From contig JAAMPI010001047.1 of assembly GCA_013054445.1 (NCBI GenBank), positions 1 through 20,619 of the forward strand: a stretch of DNA of 20,619 nucleotides, given 5' to 3'. Below, piece after piece: positions 10,249 through 17,529 of the stretch (its first letter is position 1; the number at the start of each line of letters is the position of its first letter). Made by a program: the position numbers and the translations under genes. Below the pieces are notes generated by a model that had not been told where the DNA came from, made no database searches, and saw only the letters and a program-made list of their open reading frames with translations. The DNA comes from Cudoniella acicularis (Eukaryota; Ascomycota; Leotiomycetes; Helotiales; Helotiaceae).

Positions 10249-10911
10249 CCTCGTAGCTCCAGCCACCCCTTACTGCGCCAATCACTTCGCCTCACCAAAA
10301 TATACAATGGATGCTAGTACGAGTTGTCAATTATCATAAAGAAAAAGAAAAATAACGCAGGAGTATCCTCGCACCAATAATCAACACTTCTTTACGACTA
10401 ATCTACAGCTACCCCACTATACAGTACATACTTTACCTTGTAAGCAGCACATACTCGGCCTGCCCCAAGTTCTCAGAATGTGGCCTAAGCAGCAGGATTC
10501 AGTGGACTGGCCCGCCCCGAAACCTGTGTCGCCCAGTGCACGCCGAGCTGCATGCCGAGCCTCCAAGGCAGGGTGTTCATTGGTGAGATGTACGATCGCG
10601 GCAAGTCCGATCGATACCTAACTTTCTTCTGATGCAGATGGAGACTGCCGTGATGAAATCATTTTGCTTTTCGTGTGGCAATTGACGAAATGAGGAGGTT
10701 TTGGAAATGGTGGATGGGTTCAATTTATGAGGGCAGTTGAGTGACCCGAGTCAAAGGGTCACTGTGGATGAGACCCCGAATTTCAATTTTGCGTGCATAT
10801 AATTTTCCATTAGATATTCAAAAAGATTTCAGCGTGTTTACGCAGTAAACCCAAGTCTATGAGTATGGTTACAAACTCCTCCGCTATGCTTTCCAAGTCT
10901 TACACCGTGCT
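10249..10911. other. Intergenic: CorA-like gene promoter and LMBR1 gene 3' end
   Basis: This 663-nt stretch lies between two minus-strand genes. The half near 10249-10440 is AT-rich and acts as the CorA-like promoter. A GC-richer patch occupies about 10500-10640. A perfect 8-bp inverted repeat is at 10740-10763. No gene or structured RNA is recognised. Confidence 0.55.
10740..10763. repeat. 8-bp perfect inverted repeat, 8-nt spacer
   Basis: AGTGACCC (10740-10747) is matched by GGGTCACT (10756-10763). It lies about 150 nt beyond the LMBR1 stop codon, so it could be a 3'UTR hairpin or a binding site. It could also be chance. Confidence 0.5.
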
Positions 10912-13034
10912 TTACAACCTGACCCTTCCATCTTGCCGCCCAAACCAACGCGTGATATCGCTCCCACTCCGACTTGGTCCTGCATTACTCTCATCATCAT
11001 TTCCACTCATCCATTTCGGCTTTTTAAAACCATCTCCCACACTTTGAAGCCACTTTGGCGTTTGTACTGTCTCGAACGTGTTCTTAACCCGGTGGCCAAA
11101 AGCTTCAAAGAAGTTCTCATCTTCTGGCTCTACTTGTGACCGCTGCTGAGGATCTAGACTAGGTCTCGAAGTGGGTGCTGGCCCTAGAGCTCGATGTGTT
11201 TCCGCTGGCGGAACGGTCATAGTAGGTGCACTCCGATTATTTGGGTTATTCGGAACATGCGAACGTCTATCTGAAGAGCTCTGTCCAAGCCGCCCAAGGG
11301 ATGAATGGCCATGGAGTTCTCGCTCAATTAAATCCCTGCCTTCGCGCCAGGAACCAGTCCCATAACCACTTTCGTTCTCTTCATCATCGTCAATAACTCC
11401 GCCAAATCCAACACAATTTTTGACTTTCCCATAGAGATTAAAAAGAGTAGCGCATACTGGGATAAGTATGAAAGCTGGGAACAGCCAATCGAACCAGGTT
11501 CCGAGTGGAGTTAATGTGACATATTTCCCCAGAAAGTCGAAGAAAACTGTTTTGGTGTAGATGTCGGGTAACAGGAATGTCAGGAAATTGAAAGCTAGAG
11601 GGACAGAAAGCTTCGCCACTTGCATGGCATACCACATTGCGCTTTCGCCATGCGTATTTCGCCTGACCAGAGCTCTTCCCCGCCACACTTTAACTTCAGT
11701 AATAGATGTGAATGCTGCAGCACACATGTACAATATCCAGCATGAAGCAATGACCTGCCCCGGAAATCCAATCTGGCCACGCTCGCTCTCGGCATGATGG
11801 ACCACAGTGAGCGCAATGATAGAAAAGTAGGGATTTATAGATTTTATCACTTCGGACCAAATGATACAAAAGGAGGCTAAAGAGAAAAACCCCCCAAGGA
11901 ATATTCTGGTATAAGGAAGAAAGTAGTACTTGTAAAGATACCGGGTGTATGGTGTGAGGACGGTGAAACGGTCGAATATCGAACTATGAGGTGACGCTTC
12001 TCCAAGTTCAATACGCTTGGATGCAGCAGAATCCAAAATGGCCTGAGTTTCGGTTGAAGCTTGTAATATGCGGTCCCATTCATCTAGATACCTCGCCCGG
12101 GTGTGCCGAGCTCGGTCGAGCTGCCTACTAAGATCTGCCAAATATCGTTCCGTAATAACGTTTGGTACATTGACCTGAGGTGCAGACATTCGCCGTGCCA
12201 AGGTACGAGGCCGTGATTCGGGAATATGGGACTCTTCGGCCAGTTCTTCAATCCAATCCTTGAAAATTTTGGCAGAACCAGTCTTTCTTGAGGACAGTTC
12301 CGCAACTTGCGCCTCGAGGTCCTCGAGATTCGAAATAGCATCTTCCATCTTCTCATGGACTTTTGGTGCACTGGCTTGAATTCGCTTCAATCTGCCGCTT
12401 ATATTCGCATTTCTAAAGAGGCGTCGGGGTATGGCAACAAGCCCATGGCCCATTAAATAGATCGCCAACATCAGACCCCAACAATATGCCAGCGCCATAA
12501 TCAGGCCTTTCAGCGTTCCGGGAGAAACGCCTGAAGATATAAAGAAGTAAATCATTCCGATTATTCCGGCCCCAAAAATAATTCCTTGGTACTGGGCATT
12601 TGCTCGGAGGGAATACATCAGTCGACCCTTGGGTTCTCGATATCCGGCGTCGGCATATTCCTCAAGAATAGGAAGAATGAACCTAGATGTGAATCAGAAA
12701 CGATTTTAGAGCATCGAGAACAAAAAAATTACCAGGTCAATCCGAATGTCAGCCAATAACTTATGCGCCATGACACTAAGAGCACGGGTTCAGGTAGCCA
12801 GATTCCTCTACTCGCAGTACCGGCATCTCTAGAACTAGAGGCAAGATCTATGGGAACAAGCAGGATGATGCTCGCGGGCAGCCCCAGTGCGAAGAATATC
12901 GGTACAGTGAGATAGGCCGGTGTCGTGCGCAAAGGAAGGTAGTGTCGCAAGATGAGTAGAACGACCAGAGAAATCCCAAGTAATGCGACAACAGAGAAGA
13001 CCTCCGAGCCGATCGGTGAGGGTGACTCGTTCAT
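10912..13034 (-). CDS. LMBR1-domain multi-pass membrane protein (LMBRD2 type)
   Basis: Two exons: 13034..12733 and 12682..10912, giving 690 aa. The 50-nt intron splits a Trp codon and joins TFGLTW to FILPILEEY. Hydrophobic segments are at about 13-32, 42-64, 83-107 and two more around 128-175. A long charged coiled-coil-like cytoplasmic stretch (about 185-320, with EKMEDAISNLEDLEAQVAEL and RQLDRARHTRARYLDEW) follows, then four further membrane segments. The C-terminus (about 510-690) is polar, Ser/Pro-rich and probably disordered. The pattern of two membrane bundles around a coiled coil, with PYTRYLYKYYFLPYTR, is that of the LMBR1 family. Molecular function in fungi is not established; animal relatives are linked to lipocalin uptake or receptor signalling. 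It is divergent from the unknown gene at 13395. Confidence 0.88.
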
Positions 13035-13290
13035 GACGGATTCGATGTAAATAAATGTCCCATCAGACTAGGTGAAGCTGGATTTGCTATCGAAGAAGAG
13101 GACGGTGTTGCATGACAATTGTAACTGTTTGAGAATCTCGCATTCCAGTTGATTGTGACGCAGTTTGGCAGTGAGCGAAAACTGCCTAGATCCACTCAGT
13201 GATCCGCTAAATCCTTGAATAGTCACATGCTTGGCGGTCCCATCACGGCGCCACGTCAGGCTGAGCCAACCATTAACCCCTCCAAAAAAT

Positions 13291-13302
13291 CTCGAGCTCG
13301 AG
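13291..13302. repeat. 12-bp perfect palindrome CTCGAGCTCGAG
   Basis: The site is self-complementary and made of two CTCGAG hexamers. CTCGAG contains an E-box-like CANNTG relative but is not itself a canonical E-box. It lies in the divergent promoter and its function is unknown. Confidence 0.55.
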
Positions 13303-13331
13303 TGCGGGAGCGGAAGCAATATCCGCAAACA

Positions 13332-13367
13332 TGTTTGCACTGTTTGGACTGTTTGACCAGTTTGCAC
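13332..13367 (+). repeat. Four imperfect 9-bp tandem repeats (TGTTTGNAC)
   Basis: The units are TGTTTGCAC, TGTTTGGAC, TGTTTGACC and AGTTTGCAC, head to tail, ending 28 nt before the chosen ATG. TGTTTG resembles the core recognised by forkhead proteins, but a G replaces the usual A. In the open plus frame they would encode repeated Cys-Leu-X. Confidence 0.7.
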
Positions 13368-13394
13368 ATCAAGCTACAAAGCCAGGGTTCTGAC

Positions 13395-15436
13395 ATGATG
13401 GCAAACGTCGTATCCACCAATTCATCAGAGTTCACAACGGACCAAGCAGCAATTCTGCGCGACCTTGCCCTTCATGGATACAGCGATGCTAGATCGGATA
13501 GATCCAATGACCAATCAAATGGTGAAGGTGAACTCCTCTCCGAATGGTACATTCCCCATTGACATACTAATTTGGCTGCAGAACAACCAACTAGCTTTGA
13601 GGACATGGAAGAAACGGAAGACATGGAAGACTCAGCCGCCTTGTTAGGAAGCCTGGCAGGTTTCGCTCATGTCCCAGGCAACAGTGATGATCATGCGGCT
13701 TCCGTGTCCAACGACCACTTTGCGAGCCTTTTAGAAGCTGCTGCGACCGCGGGAGGGGAGGAAGCAGCCCGGCAAGGCCACGCTCAGAGACCACAATCTC
13801 CTCTTCTATCAAGAGGAAACGGAGCAATAGCGTTTTTCAATAGTGGATCGAAACGCAAGCGGAATGGGGAAGATGAGGCTACACCAAGAAACGAGAAAAG
13901 ATCGAAGAGACTCGGATTTATCAAACCAACCAGAAAACAACAACAACAGGAAGAGAGGCTTGCCGCTGAAGAGCAACAAGATGCATTTGAACGCGAAATA
14001 TGGGGTCCTGAACTTCCGGATGGCGAGTCTAATGATGATTGGGATGCCGAAAAATCGCAATGGGTACGACCTCGAAATGCTGCTAAAAATGCAAGAGCGT
14101 TAGGTGTTCAATCAGCGGCAGCTTTATTTCGAAAGCCAAGCGCTGCGTCACGGAAATATGCACGTAGGTAAAGCATTGTTGCTCTTGAGAAGTTGATCTG
14201 ACTATCTGGCAGGTGCACCTATGGCTAAACTGTTTGCTTCTCTCGAGATGAGTCCTGAAGAATTCCTACACCTTCAATCCGCTGCAAAGGCCTACATGCT
14301 GGATAAAAACCACCCCGAACGAAGTGACTGTATCGGAGGCAGGTCAAAAGGTGATAGCGATATGGTTAAGCTGAAGCTAATCAAAACCGTGGAGTCTTTC
14401 TTGATTGACGAAGGATGGGGTGAACGCTGTTGGGGAAAGTATGCCATGGGTGCAGAGAGTAGGGAACTTCAATGGCCTGAGGCGAAGCAAAAGTAAGAAC
14501 CCCTTTCTTTCACTTTTCTGCATCAGAATTGTTGCTCGAAGACCTTTTTTCGTCACGGGAATTTCGCATACCTTTAAGATCTACATCTTCAAGGTGGACT
14601 TCACTTATTTATGGAAATGGGTGTCAAAAGCAGACCAACCCTACATAGAGCATTTTCCTCTGAAACCTGTTGGGGGATTCTAGCAAATTACAAACCAGCT
14701 TATCCAAAAATGACAACTAACATGCCTCAGAATTATTCCGCTCATCATTCCACTTTTACGCCGCATGGTTACGAATGAGAGACAAAGACAATATGCTATT
14801 GAACAGCGGAATCGCAAACTCCTAGAAAAAGGAATTGATGTGGGATCTAAGCAAACGACTCCAACAGCTTCAGCAGAGAATACACCACAAGTCAATGGCA
14901 CGCCATTCCATTCCCTACAACCTCAAAGTCCAGATGGAGATGTGGATCCCAAGCTGAATCAGTACCACTACAATCCTGATCCACAATTCGCACCTCCTGA
15001 TCCTCGAAGCCAATTTCTCCAAAACGAACCTCTAAACACCGCCGACGTTCGAGTGCAGTCAACGGAAGAAGCACAGGTTGTGATCCCAGTCAGAGTCCCG
15101 GTTACGGTACCGGTCACGGTCCCGGTTGCAGTTCCTGTTGCAGTCCCAACTACAATTACATACGTAGTCAACATTGTTCAAGGCAAGGTGCGAATCAAGC
15201 CCAGATTTTCCGTGACACCTAAAGAGTGCCCTGAATTCCTCAACCTTCTTGGGCGCATCCAGGAAGAATTAAATGACGATGGCAAGAAGTTGAGCATAAT
15301 GAAGGTTCTCGGCCCGAACGGGCAAGTTGACGTTTGCGGTGACGATACCATGAATGAGGTTGTCAACTCCATTAAAGAACATGAGTGGATGGATGGAACT
15401 GTCACATGCATCGCGTATGTTGAAAACAAGGCTTAA
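13395..15436 (+). CDS. Conserved-looking protein of unknown function with VPVT/VPVA repeat
   Basis: Four exons: 13395..13527, 13582..14163, 14213..14492 and 14731..15436, giving 566 aa. The introns are 54, 49 and 238 nt, with CTAAT or CTGAC branch points. I do not recognise the family. Residues 1-130 are acidic and Ser/Thr/Ala-rich. A basic patch with KRKRNGED and KRSKRLGF (about 145-165) looks like a nuclear localisation signal. A Gln/Glu-rich helix (EERLAAEEQQDAFEREIWG) follows. A compact, probably helical domain (about 241-330) contains MSPEEFLHLQSAAKAYMLD, RSDCIGGRSKGDSDMVK and FLIDEGWGERCWG. Next are a basic helix (NERQRQYAIEQRNRKLLEKG), a Pro-rich linker, four VPV(T/A) units (454-469) and a folded C-terminal region. 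Nuclear localisation and DNA or chromatin association are inference. The ATG at 13395 is followed by a second at 13398, and an in-frame upstream ATG at 13227 remains possible. Confidence 0.75.
14493..14730 (+). other. Long intron 3 of the unknown gene
   Basis: At 238 nt it is three to five times longer than the other introns in the window. Donor GTAAGA, branch region CTAAC and acceptor CTCAG are good. Splicing gives AKQ-K-IIPLIIPLLRRM in frame, whereas the unspliced frame meets a TAA at once. Confidence 0.75.
15095..15142 (+). repeat. Four 12-bp tandem repeats encoding VPVT/VPVA
   Basis: Units start at 15095, 15107, 15119 and 15131. They differ mainly at third codon positions and in an ACG/GCA (Thr/Ala) swap, so they look like old duplications kept by selection on the protein. 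A partial related unit precedes them. Confidence 0.8.
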
Positions 15437-15787
15437 ATTTGGGTTGGTGTCTCAGCTTCTATAGTCTGTATCGAGCTACCGAACTTGCCAAGTTTGCGCA
15501 AGAGGTGGGTGGTTCTTTACCACAAAGCCCTAGCCTACAAAATATCTTGCAGGTCGATAGGCCACTTGCTACTATTTGTTAGAGTCTTTACTGCTACTAC
15601 TATTGCTTGGTTGCATTAGAATATAACTCGCAACAATAAACAAGAATAAACTCACAGGCACAGTCTTATGAATCAGCTTCTTCCGACTCAGTCAAGTAAG
15701 ATCCATCTCAACCCCTCGAGCCTTATATTCTCAGGGGGGAGAATTTCGGTCCCCTGATCTAGTTATCACTTCCCCTTCTACAACGGC
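15437..15787. other. Convergent 3' intergenic region
   Basis: These 351 nt lie between the unknown gene (+) and the methyltransferase gene (-). AATAAACAAGAATAAA around 15635-15650 would suit polyadenylation of the plus-strand gene. No coding or RNA gene is seen. Confidence 0.6.
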
Positions 15788-15890
15788 TCACTGCTCCACT
15801 GCCCCAACCTTCACTAAAACAGCAACAACCAACCACCTCTTCCTCTCACTGACATCCTCTCTTCCCCTATCGTCCACCCACTCCCTCTCA
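15788..15890 (-). other. Out-of-frame remnant of the methyltransferase C-terminus
   Basis: Beyond the stop at 15890..15888, the next frame is open to a TGA at 15790..15788. It reads as an acidic/basic segment with VEREW, DDRGREDVSERK and RWLVVAVL. This looks like the final amphipathic stretch and last beta strand of NNT1/EFM7-type methyltransferases. It is in frame only if one base is removed in the GCAGGATGGGG stretch (about 15891-15902). Confidence 0.65.
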
Positions 15891-16711
15891 ACCCCATCCT
15901 GCATTCCTCTCCCAAATCCTCTCTACGCCCAGCCCTACACTCTTTAACTCTGCCTCGGCAAAAAATCCTCTCATCTTCTCCCGTCCCGTATGAAAGCCCG
16001 CGATAACCCACGCCTTACCCCCCTGACCCAGAAAATGCGCTATCGACGCCCTCAGATTCGCATGTTGATAAGGCATCCACAGACAATCCGCTACAAGAAT
16101 CCTGCTAAACTTCCCTTTATTTCCCAACGAGAACGGTGTGGTGAGATCGCCCCAGCCGTGGCCTTCTACCGAGATCTTACCTAGGGAAGGAGCAAGCGGT
16201 GCTTCCTTTCTGTCCGTAATGTTCCGCGTAACGTTCAACCGTATATTTAACAACACTTCCTCAGCAGGGTAGTCACTAACTACTACTTCTTCCGCGCCCT
16301 TGAGACAGGCTACCATACCCGCCAAGCCGGTACCAGCTCCTAGCTCTAGCACTCGCTCACCCTGCACGCCCCATTGGGAGGGAGACCCTTCCTCAATGTA
16401 CTCTGCTAGGAGCACTGAGGCGTTCCAGAGGAAGTGGCTGAAGAGCTGTCGGCTTGTTTCGCCGATTGGGTCTGCGAGTGTAAGGTATAGAGGCCCGAAG
16501 GAGGGGGAGAGGTATATAACGGGGGTTGTGGGGTCGCCATGTCTATAATATTGGACAAAAGTCAGCGCATTCTGGAAAATGCAGAATTTGTATGAGTTTG
16601 ATCATACTGGTTTGTGATATCGTCCGGGAAAATAACACCCAAGGACGAGGAGAGGATATCTTCTGGCTCGTTGAGATCTGGCTTTGTTTGATGGATTTTG
16701 TTGGTTAGCAT
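15888..16711 (-). CDS. NNT1/EFM7-type S-adenosylmethionine methyltransferase, apparently frameshifted near the 3' end
   Basis: Two exons: 16711..16608 and 16542..15888, giving 252 aa as written. The 65-nt intron splits a Gln codon. The N-terminus has EPEDILSSSLGVIFPDD, typical of the family. The SAM-binding motif I is VLELGAGTGLAG (99-110). SDYP (124-127) is the acidic end of the next strand, VADCLWM (186-192) the motif before the active site, and AGFHTGR (216-222) a conserved strand. Yeast Efm7 methylates the N-terminal glycine and Lys3 of eEF1A; older annotations call the family nicotinamide N-methyltransferase. The frame stops right after ERIWERNAGWG, where relatives continue for about 30 residues to a terminal strand. 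That missing tail is present one frame over. Either a sequencing error or a real C-terminal loss explains it. Family assignment is strong; functional status is open. Confidence 0.85.
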
Positions 16712-17529
16712 TTTTGTGCTTTTATATTGCTGGTGAAGTGGTCGATATCAAGAGACAACTTAGATTATGTGGTAGGTGGGATGTTGTTAAATCTCTGCTT
16801 CATATATGCGAGAATGGACTGAAGATCGCCAGGAATTAGGTTCGACTTGAACTTTTGTCCGGAGTAGTGGGGGCGGGGTTAAGACGGAATTCTGCCGCTT
16901 CACCGCCTAATGCTCTCTTCCATTCAGGCCAGGCGCCTTTGTCTTTGAAACCAATCCATAATCTAGGGTTTGCATGTGTTTATGACCAGGCGGTGGACCC
17001 TGGGAGTATTCAAAATACCTGGTATTTTTAGAGAATTTCTTGTGTACTACCTCCTTTTGCATGCGCAAGAAGAGATTGGGGCTTCTGATTAGCCACCTAC
17101 CTCAATATCCGAAGTCAGTTGCGTTTCTCACTTCACGCAAACTCCACAGCAATTGGAACATCAAGTTGAAGAGATGACCTCTTGTTGATTATATTTACTA
17201 ATAACACATTCTTCCACCCAGGTTCGAACACTATCGCGAACATATAACCGACCGGCCTGCGGCCGTACATGATCATTGAGACCAGAGAAAAGAAGACGGA
17301 CAAAAGTCGACGCTCAACACCATTCCACATGAGCCGTCCCACGTCGATGCATACATGTTGTTGATAATAAGGTTGGATAACAAAGAGCTTTTTATCTTGA
17401 TTGTGGTATCATCCGTATCCCAGTTCCGCCGCGCCGAGAAGTAAAAATCCATACATAGAAAAAATATATAAGCAAGAAAGGTAATTTCATAAAACATAAC
17501 TCATAAAAGCTGATTGACTGGTAGAGGGC
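16712..17529. other. Intergenic: methyltransferase promoter and C2H2 gene 3' end
   Basis: This 818-nt stretch lies between two minus-strand genes. It holds a 17-bp palindrome at 17012-17028 and an AT-rich segment near 17450-17520 suited to 3' processing of the C2H2 gene. A tRNA-like B-box string at about 17220 has no matching arms. No gene is supported. Confidence 0.55.
17012..17028. repeat. Perfect palindrome AAAATACC-T-GGTATTTT
   Basis: Arms 17012-17019 and 17021-17028 are exact reverse complements around one T. It lies about 300 nt upstream of the methyltransferase ATG and could be a dimeric factor site. No matching factor is named. Confidence 0.6.

Larger units (their letters stand above)
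13035..13394. promoter_or_regulatory. Divergent promoter of the LMBR1-type gene and the unknown gene
   Basis: This 360-nt stretch contains the perfect palindrome CTCGAGCTCGAG (13291-13302) and four imperfect 9-bp repeats (13332-13367). The plus frame stays open from an ATG at 13227 into the downstream gene, so part of this region might be coding. Confidence 0.5.

Noticed and set aside
13068..13367. Minus-strand 99-codon open frame with Gln-Thr repeats
   Set aside because: The repeats only mirror the 9-bp tandem array; there is no domain and it lies in the divergent promoter.
15814..16011. Minus-strand 65-codon open frame overlapping the methyltransferase 3' end
   Set aside because: This is the third frame and lacks family similarity; the methyltransferase tail is in a different frame.
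17210..17250. tRNA-like B-box string (GGTTCGAAC)
   Set aside because: The flanks do not form a T arm, and no acceptor, D or anticodon arms could be found on either strand.
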